This document shows positions 34,926-45,800 of a stretch of DNA of 64,000 nucleotides, piece after piece. Below the pieces are notes generated by a model. That model worked only from the letters and a program-made list of their open reading frames with translations, was not told the DNA's origin and did not search any database. A program made the position numbers and the translations under genes. Source of the stretch: Anaeramoeba flamelloides (taxonomy: Eukaryota; Metamonada; Anaeramoebidae); contig JANTQA010000033.1 of NCBI GenBank assembly GCA_027625915.1, positions 10,656,834 to 10,720,833 on the forward strand, read 5' to 3'. Numbering within the stretch: the stretch's first letter is position 1; each line of letters starts with the position of its first letter.

Positions 34926-35354
34926 TTAATTCAAATAAGTTGCCTTTAAATAGATGATCTATTAATCTCTTATTTGTTCTTCTTTTTTTTTTAATATCTA
35001 TAATTGATATTATTTTTTTAAAAATTCTTGTCTTTTTATTTTTTTTTTTTTTTTATTTGGTTTGATTGTAATTTGATTTTTAAATTCAAATAAATTGAAT
35101 GTTTAAATATTTATTCTATTTTATAAACTTGTATTTGAGTCAACCAATACAAGAAAGAAACACTAACAAAATTCTACCAAACAATAAAAATTAAACTCTT
35201 AAAACCGATTTATAATTATCCCTTTTATTTCAAAGTCTCTTTTTGAATTTTTTTATTGATCAACATTTTTGATGTTAACCTCTCGTTAAACTGAATTTCC
35301 GGAACATGATAATTTAGTTTAACAAGAAAAAATATATTTTGGTAAAAAGTTTAT

Positions 35355-35910
35355 GGTTTACAATCCCTGAAATCTGAAAAAAGATTATCTTGTGTCAGAT
35401 ATGACAACATGTTAATTTGATTCTTAGGTGATAGATCTTGAGCTTGGTATGGGTTTTAATAGTTGTTCAAAATGGCAATTTTTGACAATTTATTTCATTT
35501 TTTCTGAAAGATGAATTGAAGAGTTTAAGACTAATACATCGGAAGTAAAGATTATAAAAAAATGTAGTTTGTGGGTTTTAGATTGAAATTTTTAATTTGA
35601 TTTGGTATAATTGGAGCTTGTGAAAAAAAAATTTTGTTTTCATTTAGTTAATTGACAAAAAATTAAATGAATATTTATTTCTCCAAAACAAAAAATTTAA
35701 AAGTTATTCTTGAACACCTATCAATCTATTATTCTTACACTCTTCAATTTGAATTTCGGAAAAAAAAAAAAATAAATTGCCAACAATTGCCATTTTGAAC
35801 CACTATTAAAACCCATACCAAGCTCAAGATCGACCGCCTAAGAACCAAATTAACATGTTGCCATATCTGATACAAAATAATCTTTTTTAAATTTTCAGGG
35901 ATTGTAAACC
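35355..35910. repeat. Large inverted repeat (arms about 150 bp)
   Basis: 35355-35505 returns as reverse complement at 35761-35910. Matched landmarks: GGTTTACAATCCCTGAAA, CAACATGTTAATTTG, GATCTTGAGCTTGGTATGGG, GTTCAAAATGGCAATT. The arms are near 88 percent identical by eye, with a 255-bp spacer. Probably a foldback element. Confidence 0.8.
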
Positions 35911-36332
35911 TTAAGGGATACGTCAGATGATTTTTAATTTTCCAAAAAAATTTGTATTTTAATTTTATTTTATTTTTTTTTTTTTGGAACAAGGAAATTA
36001 CTTTCCTCTTATAGAAGTTACAAGTTTTTTAGTTTAAAAGAATATAGTTAAAAATCTTTCATTTTATTCAGTTTTTTTGAATTATAAAAAAAATATTTTT
36101 AGCTTTTCTAAAAGTTATTAGAATAGAGTAAAATCTTGGATTTTTTTCTATTCTTTTAAATCATAAAGAAGTACTGTTATGTTTTCTTGGGTTTTATCTT
36201 TATTTATAAAATAGGTGGTTTTTATTGATTATAACAGAAAACCCCAAGAAAATTTCTGTTAGGTTTTAATAATTGAAGAATTAAAATGAAAATATCATAT
36301 TTTTTTTTTTTTTTTTCAATTTTTTTCTTTAA

Positions 36333-36503
36333 GAAACTAGTCTCTATTATTTTTTTTTTAACCAATTTCTAATAATGATTTATTATCTAGAAATATGTTT
36401 AATATTGTAAATGAAAAATGGTTTTCAAATCTCAGTGATTGGCAAAAAAAAATTATCAATCTCTATTAAATTTAGGTAAAAAAATTTAAAAGAGAATAGT
36501 CCC
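36333..36503 (+). mobile_element. TTAA-flanked MITE, family D copy 3 (solo)
   Basis: GAAACTAGTCTCTATTA at the left and AAGAGAATAGTCCC at the right, flanked by TTAA at 36329-36332 and 36504-36507. The inner sequence (CCAATTTCTAATAATG, TTAAATTTAGGTAAAAAAAT) matches the other copies. This solo copy defines the element's limits. Confidence 0.8.
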
Positions 36504-36875
36504 TTAAAGAAAAATTTTTTTCTTGGTGTTTTCTTGTGTTTTCTGTTTATTTGGAGAATCAATAAATTTGTCATCTGAAACTGAAAGTCTCATGAAAACT
36601 GCGATATCTTTTCCAAAATTCAAAATAATTAAGTATAATACAGTGTTTTACTGCATTCTTTTTGATTCTAGGAAGGTTGGTAACTTGAAGGAAATTTGGG
36701 GATAATCCACAACACTTGATGAAACTTTCCTAATTTCTATGTTTTTTGTTAAGAAATTTTAATAATGATTAATAAATATATGTATCTTTTACAAGTAGTA
36801 AGATAACCAGTGGGTTTTTATTATAAAAATTATTCAATATTATTATTTGTTATTCTTTTTATATTGTTTTCTTTT

Positions 36876-36902
36876 GGGGTTGTGGGTGGGTGGGGGGGGG
36901 GG
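36876..36902 (+). repeat. G-quadruplex-capable tract
   Basis: GGGG TTGT GGG T GGG T followed by 11 G: four G-runs of at least three with short loops. A second pure G11 run is at 38417-38427. Both are exceptional in this AT-rich DNA. Confidence 0.85.
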
Positions 36903-37067
36903 TATTAAATAATTTAAAAAATTCTGTTATTATTTTTTTTAGATTTAAAATATAAAAATAAATAAACTTGTTTTGTTTTTATTTCTTCTTGAGATTGCTT
37001 TATTTTTTTGACTTTCTTTTAATACATAATAATTCGCATTGTTTTTTACGACTTGAAGATCTTGAAG

Positions 37068-37249
37068 TACAGTCAGTTTCAGATTTAAAGCACAAACTTT
37101 CAACAAAATTTAAGGCACGTAAAAGATCTCAAATAATGGGCACAAAATTTGGATTTATTTTTTTTACAAATTATTTTACTAGAATTTGAATTTTGTTGTG
37201 GACCTTAATTTTTGTTGATGTTTGTGCCTTAAAAGTAAAACTGGCTGTA
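37068..37249. mobile_element. Mariner-like MITE, family A copy 4
   Basis: Left TACAGTCAGTTTCAGATTTA and right TAAAAGTAAAACTGGCTGTA; both ends carry the outer TA expected for a Tc1/mariner target duplication. Inner motifs GCACAAACTTTCAACAAAAT and TTGTTGATGTTTGTGCCTTA pair. Confidence 0.85.
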
Positions 37250-39339
37250 TACAAATTATTCACCAGATGAGATATCATTATCATAAGATAGTTGACAATA
37301 AGTTCTAAAAGAAACGGTCGGTTTAGAGAAAACAATCACTAAAACTGATTCGGATAAAATTGATCAAAAGAGTGAATTTATTTAAATCCCTCTTTTCCTT
37401 TGAGAAAAGAAAACTAAAAGCTGTAAAAATATTATTAAAGGATAATAATAAATAATCTATTTCCAATAAAGTAGGGCAAATTTAAGTTATAATATATTTA
37501 TTAATCTCGATCTTCAAAAAGGTATTTAAATATATAAAACCGTTAACTATCATTTATTGATTCTTTTTAATAATTCAATTTTTATTTTAGTATTGGATTG
37601 TATAAATAAAATATAGTAAATCTTCTGATCTTGATTTTATCTGATTGTTTTTGGCGGTTAAAATTGGTGTTTATTATTGTATTTTTGATCGAAAAAAATC
37701 GTTTTCATAACCTTTGTAATCCCAAAAAAATTTGAATAGAATTGAAAACATATGAATACATTTGATTGGTCAAAAAAAACGTTTTTTACCCTTGACATAT
37801 TTCCATTTTTTTATTGAAATCGGTCCTACATTGTAATACCATAATAAAATGCTATTTTTTTTTTTTCATTTATTGGAAATATTTTATCTGAATATATTTT
37901 GAAATTAATATCTTAGTCATTGATTCAATTGGTATTGTTATTAAACTTAATTTAGTATTGCCAATTGACGAATACTTCCAACTAACAAAGATGATTTTTT
38001 TCTGAAATGTAAAAAAAAAAATGCCACGCTTTTTTCGAAATACCTTATATCTTAGTTTTTATTCTTTGTTTGTTTTTTTTACTTATTTTGTGAAAAATGT
38101 CTAACCTATATGAAAAAAATAAAGAGGGGAAGAAAGGGGTTTTTTCATTTTCTTTTGCTTTTTTGTTATTTCTATTAAAAAATGGCAATAGTAATTGATA
38201 TTTTTTTTTCAAAAGATCAACATATATTTTGAAAAAAAAGATCAATAACACCTAATATTCCATATACTCATTTCAATAATAATAATAATAATAATAAGAT
38301 ATTTATTTAATATTTTTTAGTTTTCTATTTACGCATTATTATTAACTTTTTTTTTTTTTTTCCAAGAAGATAGTAATTTTGGTTATATATTTTTAAACTA
38401 AAAAATCACATTTTCCGGGGGGGGGGGTGTATATCTTTTTTGTTATATTTTGGTTCTAACTAATTTAATTATAGTTTGTTTGTGATGTTTATAGGTGTGC
38501 TCTTAGACTAAGAGTTTATTTTTTTTTTTTTTTTTTATCTTTTTTTTTTTTTTTATTTTTATCTGTTTTAAATAATTAATTAAATTACAAATCCTATTTT
38601 GTACATAATTTAAAAATAAGAACTTTAAATTGTCCAAAAAAAAATTTTGATTAGTAATATTGTGTCCGGTGATATTTTTTAAAAAACTGATAAATTAAAA
38701 AAATTAGCTGTTGAAGATGAATCGAAAATTATATTCTTATAATTGTGGTGACCATTTAATTTTTTAAAACAAGTGGACTAACAATATTATCAGATGAGAA
38801 AAAAACAAATTCTTTAGTACCTTTATTGTGTCCAGATAATAAATAGTGCACATTTTTCAAATCTTATTCAATATTTTTATTGATAAATAATCATAATATC
38901 ATGAATTTAAATAACTAAATCGGAAATAATATATATTGAAGAAGTTCTTAAAGTCGAACTAAGAGGGATCAAAAAAATCGAGTAACAAAAAATCAAAGTT
39001 TATCAGTTTTGTGAATTTTTATAATTAAAATTCAAATTTGGAAAATTGAGCCTGTTTAAATTGTTGTTTCATTGTTATTTTGAATTCTATTTTAATTACA
39101 ATAATCAATCTAAATAATCCGAATTTTTTTAATTTTTTTTACTATCATGAAAAAAAAGAAAAAAGAAAAAAGAAAAAAGAAAACAATAAAAAAAATAAAA
39201 AAATAAAAAAATAAAAAAAAATAATAAGATCTTTAAATTATTGTTTTACCATTAATATTTATTTGATGATTTTTTTGTTACACTAGATAGTCTTGTTGTG
39301 ACTTGATATGTTGAAAAAAATGTTAAGCTCGATAAAAAA

Positions 39340-39421
39340 CGACGAAGGCAGGATTCGAACCTACGCTCCACAAGGGAAACTGATTAGCAGTCAACCGCCT
39401 TAACCACTCGGCCACTTCGTC
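39340..39421 (-). tRNA. tRNA-Ser (anticodon GCU)
   Basis: The minus strand starts GACGAAG and ends CTTCGTC plus discriminator G, a perfect 7-bp acceptor stem. A box TGGCCGAGTGG, anticodon loop CTGCTAA (GCT, reads AGC/AGU), a long variable arm typical of class II serine tR­NA, and B box GGTTCGAATCC are all present. No intron. A T6 run directly downstream on the minus strand (39334-39339) is the expected RNA polymerase III terminator. Confidence 0.97.
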
Positions 39422-40158
39422 TTTAATTTGAAACGTATTAATTCGTGTGTCGACCACTGCGGGTACTTATAGATAAATTTTAAGATGATAAACTTCTTTG
39501 AAAGAAAAACTTTCTTTTTTTTTTTCATTTGTCAAAATCTTTAAACTTTTTTTACTGATTGAACAAGTATAATTTCACTCACAATTAAAAAAAATACAAA
39601 ACCTCAAAAATTATTTCTCAAACTCCTCCAAAGAAATAAAAAAAAAAAAAAGCTCAATAAATAAAACGTTTTAATTATAAAATAACAAACATAAAAGACG
39701 AATGACTCTTCTAAATAACCATATTCGAAACAAATTAAATTAAAACCATGATCTTATATTTCGTTCTCTTTTTAAATACCAAAACTAAGAGTAACTTTAG
39801 CCCTTTCAACAAAAAAAGACAAAAATTGAAAATATTCGAAATTACTCTTTTTTTTAAAACTTGTTTTTTGATATCTCTTCTGTCACCGAATCCTAAAAGT
39901 GATCGTATTGGTATTGTATGAAGATTCTATTTGATTTTTCAGTTTATCAAAAAGATACATTTAACTTTTGTTGATTTTTTTTAACAAGCTATTTTTGATG
40001 ATTCAATTTTTTATTTTTACTTTTTACTATCTTCTACAAACCTCCAACAAAAAAAAACTTGATAATTTTGTTTTATAAAAGAAAAAAACAAACAAAAAAA
40101 ATAAAAAAAAAAAAAAATTTAAAGTTTTTTTTTATTTTTAAAAGATCTTGGAAATGGC

Positions 40159-40464
40159 TTAGACACCATAACCATAGACAGTTCTTCTTTGTCTTTTTAA
40201 TGCATAAACAACATCTAAAACAGTAACTGTTTTTCTTCTTGCGTGTTCTGTATAGGTAACTGCATCACGAACAACGTTTTCAAGGAAGGCTCTGAGAACG
40301 TTCCTTACTTCATCATAGATTGTTGCAGAGATTCTTTTGACACCTCCTCTTCTGGCCAATCTTCTGATAGCTGGTCTACTAATTCCTTTAACAGATTCAA
40401 GAATTGCTTTTCTTCTTTTGGCTCCTCCTTTACCCATTCCTTTTCCTTTTCCTTTTCCTGACAT
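40159..40464 (-). CDS. Histone H4
   Basis: Core nucleosome protein. The start is the ATG at 40464 ([19 protein letters not shown]), not the in-frame ATG 26 codons upstream. It is 101 residues against the usual 102-103, intronless. Conserved core: [55 protein letters not shown] and end VYGYGV. Tail lysines at the acetylation positions are kept. It is divergent for an H4 in the first helix ([10 protein letters not shown]) and in [10 protein letters not shown]. The 3' side is A/T-rich without an obvious metazoan-type stem-loop. Confidence 0.97.
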   Translation of the reverse strand: MSGKGKGKGMGKGGAKRRKAILESVKGISRPAIRRLARRGGVKRISATIYDEVRNVLRAFLENVVRDAVTYTEHARRKTVTVLDVVYALKRQRRTVYGYGV

Positions 40465-42562
40465 ATTTGATAAATTGTTTTTAAGTTTTTTTGTAAAGAT
40501 TAAAAAAATGGAATTAAAGAACTGTAAAAATGTTTTTAACATTCAAAGAAAAATATATCTTCGTCAATTGTATCTTAATTTGAAACAATTTCTATTGTGG
40601 TCTTTGGGTATTTCATATTTGATTTAATATTAATAATTTTTTAATTCCATATAAATAATTTTGAAAAATAATCCAATATTTTTACGATTTTTATTTTTTA
40701 AAAATATTTGGAAAACTATAAAAAGAAAACATTAGTTTTTGAATTAACAACCTAAAAAAATTCACTTTATTTTCAATATCCAATTTCAATGCATAGAGCA
40801 ACAAATTTCAATCTACAACTTTGATAACTCTTATAAAAAAAGAAAAATCTCAAAAAGGAAGTTAGAATTTTTCCCATTTAGAATTCAAACACAAACAATA
40901 ATTTCAAACCTATAACTTGAGTTGTATTAAAAAAAAAAAACATATTCAATCAATTTTGTTAAATTTACAACACAAAAAAGAAAAAACCCTTTTTTTGTCT
41001 GAAATTTATTTTTTTATCAATTTTACTTTTATACAATTTTTAACTCACACTCTAAATATTTATTTCCAATTATTTGATGAAAAAACTCAAAGATCCTTAC
41101 AAAACCAAATGACAATAAATTTTTTTAGACCCTAAATTCATACCTTTCACTTGAAAACATCCTGTTTCATTGACGATATTTTTAATAATTAATTGTTAAA
41201 AAGTTTCAATTCATATTCCTATTAGGTAATTATCTTTTTCAAAAAGTGTATTTGGAGAAATATAAGTAATATTTGATCTCTTTTTAATTTATTCTGTTTT
41301 TGTTTTATTCTAGATATTATGTGAATTAAGAACACCCAAACGAAACTAGTATTTAATAAATGGAAAAAGAACAATTGTTCAAAGATTCATTGATTTAAAT
41401 TTCAAATCCCATATTTTTTTTTAATAGAATTCTGGACTAACCCGACTATTAACAATCATTCTCTTTTGTTTTTCTCTAAAAATTTTCTTTTTGAAGAATG
41501 TGTATATACAATTCTGTCCAATAGAAGAAACTTCAAGAGAGATTTATTACTCCAGATATTGAAATTATCAATGAGAAAAAATTTTCATTTTGCTTTTGTT
41601 TTTCATTTTTTTCTTTTTCTTTTTCAAGACTAGTGGGCCAAACTAATAGGTTATAATTTTTGATCTCTCTGTATTTGTTACCCCTTTTATATTCTACCTA
41701 TTGAATTAACTTATAGTCCTTATTGGAAAGAATTGCATTAAAAACAAAGATAACCATTGAAATTGTTTCCAATTTAAATCTCAAAAAAGCACCAAGTATT
41801 TTTTAAATAAATTGGTTTACATATTTTTCTCGTTAATTATTAACTTTTGCAATCTCGAGATCATTTCTTAATTCATTTGTGTATTGTTTAATACATTATT
41901 TTCCTTCTATTAATTGCAAAATAAAAAGATCCAAAATTTTCATTCAGCTTTCCATAAAATCACATTCCAAGAATCCGAATAAAATCTTCCAATACCCAAT
42001 TCTCAAAAGTAAATTAATGATTTAAGCTACTTTTGAGATCTAAAAATTTGAAATGTGTTATACAATTTAATAATTACTAATTTTGGAAAGCTTAATGAAA
42101 ATTTTGTACCATTTATTTTGCAACAAATAGTATTAAGCCAATAATCTGGAAATTTGGAAATATTTTACCAAGCTAATTCTCTTTTAAAGCACATTATAAA
42201 CAATATTAAACGTTTTTACCTTTTCGCTCCACTTCTACTGATCTCCATTTCTCTCTATTAACTACCGAAAATTTTTAATACTCACAAACCAAAATCAATC
42301 AATGAATATTTGACAATAAAAACCTTTAATGATTGAATTCTTATTTTTCTTTTTTTCTTCTCCAAATTATAATTCTGAAATCTTATTTCCAAGTAAACTG
42401 ATAATTTTAAAAGATTGAACAACTCTTATTGAATCTAAGATATAAAGTAACAATTTATTCAAAAAAAAAATTATCATTTTCTCTCATTTATTTTTAATTG
42501 TTGAATAGATTTTTAAATTTTTTTTTTTATTTTATAAATTAACAATTACTTTTCACGAAACG
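40465..42562. other. Intergenic region between H4 and POLA2
   Basis: About 2.1 kb of AT-rich DNA that must hold the divergent promoters of histone H4 (minus) and POLA2 (plus). No extra gene, repeat family member or RNA gene recognised. Confidence 0.5.
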
Positions 42563-45500
42563 ATGACACAAACAAGCAAATACAAATTAAGAAAAAACAC
42601 TGGAAAGAAAGAAATTATTTTCAATGTGGATCTAATTGTACCAGAAGTTGATTCTTTTCTTGATTATAATATCAGATCATTAGTACCAACAAAATCTGAA
42701 AAGGAATTATACATGTATGAAGAAATAGAATTTAAAGTTCAAGGTAACCCATTCTACCACCCTTCAACTTCAAACCATCTCAAGTTAACTTGAGAACAAC
42801 AACAGGATCACAAAAGAACAAAAAAAAAAAAAAAAAAAAGAGAAATTAAAAAAAAAAATATTAACGAATAGAATAAATTTTTTTTTTTTCTTTAAATTTT
42901 AATTAATATTCTTGATTTGTTGAAAACAACTCAATCTTCTTTGTTAAACCATTTCTTTCCACTCAAATAGAACTTGAAAAAAGGTTAATGGGCTTGGGTG
43001 AAAAGTTACAAAAAGTCAATAAGGTCAAAGACGTATCCTTTATTGTCCCATCAAGCCAGGAGCCCATATGCATTTTGGGGAGGGTCTGTATGGAAGACGC
43101 ACGGCTCACAACAAACAACATTATGATCGAAGGTGGCCTTGAACGAGACAATGGGAGAAGGGTCTCACTTGATCTTAGCCAGTTGAATGACTATTCATTT
43201 TTCGCAGGGCAGGTCATCCTCATCCGTGGTACCATCCCAACAGAAGGGAGGATGAAAGTGATGGGCTATTTAGATACAGTCTACCCGCCAAGATTGCAAG
43301 TAAGGGTGGGCACCGTTCTGAACCACCAAAAGCCCCGCGTCTTAAAAGAGCAATCCATCGAGTCCGTCTTAGAGCAAATCGAGTCAAATAAAAATGAGAA
43401 CAACCCTGAAAAAGAAATGAAATACTTTACCAAAATCATTGTGACAAAGGGCCCCTATGAAACTTTACAGGGAGACGACCAATGTTTGTCTGATCTCTTA
43501 AAACTGATTAAAACTGAAGTTCCGGATATAATAATGCTGATTGGGCCCTTTTTAAGCGACAAAAGCGATTATATCAAGTTTGCCCAAGGAGAACAAACTT
43601 TTTTTAATGATTTCCAAAATAGAATGGGAAGTTGGATCCAAGTTGTAAATCAAACCTTTTCTAAAATGAATACCAAAACACCCCAAATAATCTTAATTCC
43701 AGACCTTTCAGATGTTGTCCACGATTTTGTATTCCCACAACCACCTTTTAAATGGAAACTATTTGGTCAAGGAACAAAACCTAAAAACGTAAATTTTATA
43801 TTTTTTATTATAAGCTTTTGATTTTTATTTTTATTTTAATTTTTATTTTTTTTTTTTTTAATATTTTGAGGACTGTGCTTTGTCTTTCAAGCCATCTATT
43901 ATTTCCATAGAATCCAATAAAAACCGAGAGTAGTATAAGGCTTTACCCAAAGAATCAATACTTGTGATTACAATTGATTTTTAAAGTCCAAAAAAAAAAA
44001 AAAAAAATCGCCTTATTTACCGATATTTGGATAAATAAATGGGAAAAATTTTCACTTCCTTTTCCATATTTTTCTTTTATAAATAGACATTTCAAGGAAA
44101 TAGATTTGTAATTTGTGTTTTTTATTTCTTTTTTGGCCCCACTTTTTTATGAAATATATTGGGCGAACCAATAATCCTAAATGAAAGAAATTTCTCAGAA
44201 TTGAAATAAAAAAAGAGAATCCACATGAATTTTATCCCATTTAAATAATCAACACCACCGAGTATGTGCCTTCTAAATGAATTCCGAAAATGTGTTACAG
44301 AAAATACTTACCCCTCATTGGTTAAAACGAATACGATCTTTTCTTACAGTAAAACAGAAAAATACAACGAATTTTTTTTCCACAAAACCACATTTTTTAC
44401 AAAAAAAAAAATTTATTTTAATACCTCAAAATCTCACTTACCAAGACTTTAAAAATACACCTAAGAAGATATCACAACCAGTTTGCCCAGTTAAGGCAGC
44501 CATTGGCACCAACGTATCAATAAATCCCAAGAATTCGATAATTTCCCCACGAATTAATACTACTCTTCATCACTACTTTGTGGTTGGTGGTTTTTATTTG
44601 TAATAAAACAAAAAATAAAAACGAAAAAACGTGATTTTTTGCATAAAAAAAAATTCATTTTAATACGTGAATAAAACAACACCACCGCCTTAACCAAAAA
44701 GAAAGTACAGTGTCTAGGATTTGTATTAATAATTCATTTGGAATATGCCACCTTAAGCAATAAGTATTTTTAATAAATAAAAATAAAAATCTTGTTGAGA
44801 TACTAAATAATGTTTTTTTTTTGAAAATTGCATTTTGGTTGATGGAAATGGAAAAGTTAACACCATCAAAACAATCTATTAATTACGAGTATATTTTTTG
44901 AATTCCAAAATTTCACTTGTTTCGAATATAAAAACACAAACAAAGCAACCCATTGATCATTTTTAACAAAAATTTAGTTAATTCTTGAAAATTGTGTGTT
45001 TCATTTTTATAGTTGTATTTTGGAAAGCATTGCTTTTTTTAAAACAAATATTTATTTTTCAAAGTATTTTTAATCTTTAATTTTTCAATTCAAATACCAA
45101 AAATCAATAGAAGCATATATTCATAAATAACTCTAAATATGATGGAGGGTTAACACAAAATTATCTTTGAAATTCAGATCTAAATAAAGTAACAAATTTT
45201 TCTTCTTTAAAGTTTGAAAAAAAGTTCATTTTCTATTTTTTCAAAAAAAGAAAAAAATTTTTAATTTTATTTGAAAAATTGTTTATCTTTGTTTCACAAG
45301 AATCACTATAACCATTTAAATCATTATTGAAATAAAAATTTTGATTTTGAATTTTTGAGGATCAAATTACAACATTCCCAAATATCTAAGCTCCATCCAA
45401 AAAATGTGGGGCAAAAAAATATCCATCAATATAAGAATAAATTCTTTATTCAGTTATTAAACTCAAAGCTTTAGACAAAAAAAAAACGAATCCATTAATA

Positions 45501-45768
45501 ATAATAAAACTATTGATTAAAATTTGTGTTTATTGATCAAAGTTCGAAGAATAAAAAATAAAAATAAAAAAAAAATTGCCCCTAATTTTTTGGAAAAATA
45601 TCCAAAATTAGTAATGTCTATTTAACAATCTTTAGTTCGATCTTTTTTTCAATTTTTTTTTTTTGATAATGTGTAAATCATACTTCAATATATTTTTGAT
45701 TTGATCTTTAGATTTTTTGTTTTTCATTTGATCATTAACTTTTTGTTTTTCCCAGTAACTTTTTTGTG

Positions 45769-45800
<32 letters not shown>

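Larger units (their letters stand above)
34926..39339. other. Repeat-rich spacer, no firm gene
   Basis: Contains the large inverted repeat at 35355-35910, MITEs at 36333 and 37068, family B sequence near 36160-36260 and 36520-36560, two poly-G tracts and (AAT)n at 38275-38297. A plus-strand open stretch 36523-36705 overlaps family B sequence and is not called a gene. Confidence 0.55.

Noticed and set aside
38275-38297. (AAT)n as a possible CRISPR or satellite unit
   Set aside because: Simple microsatellite of a few units; no spacers.
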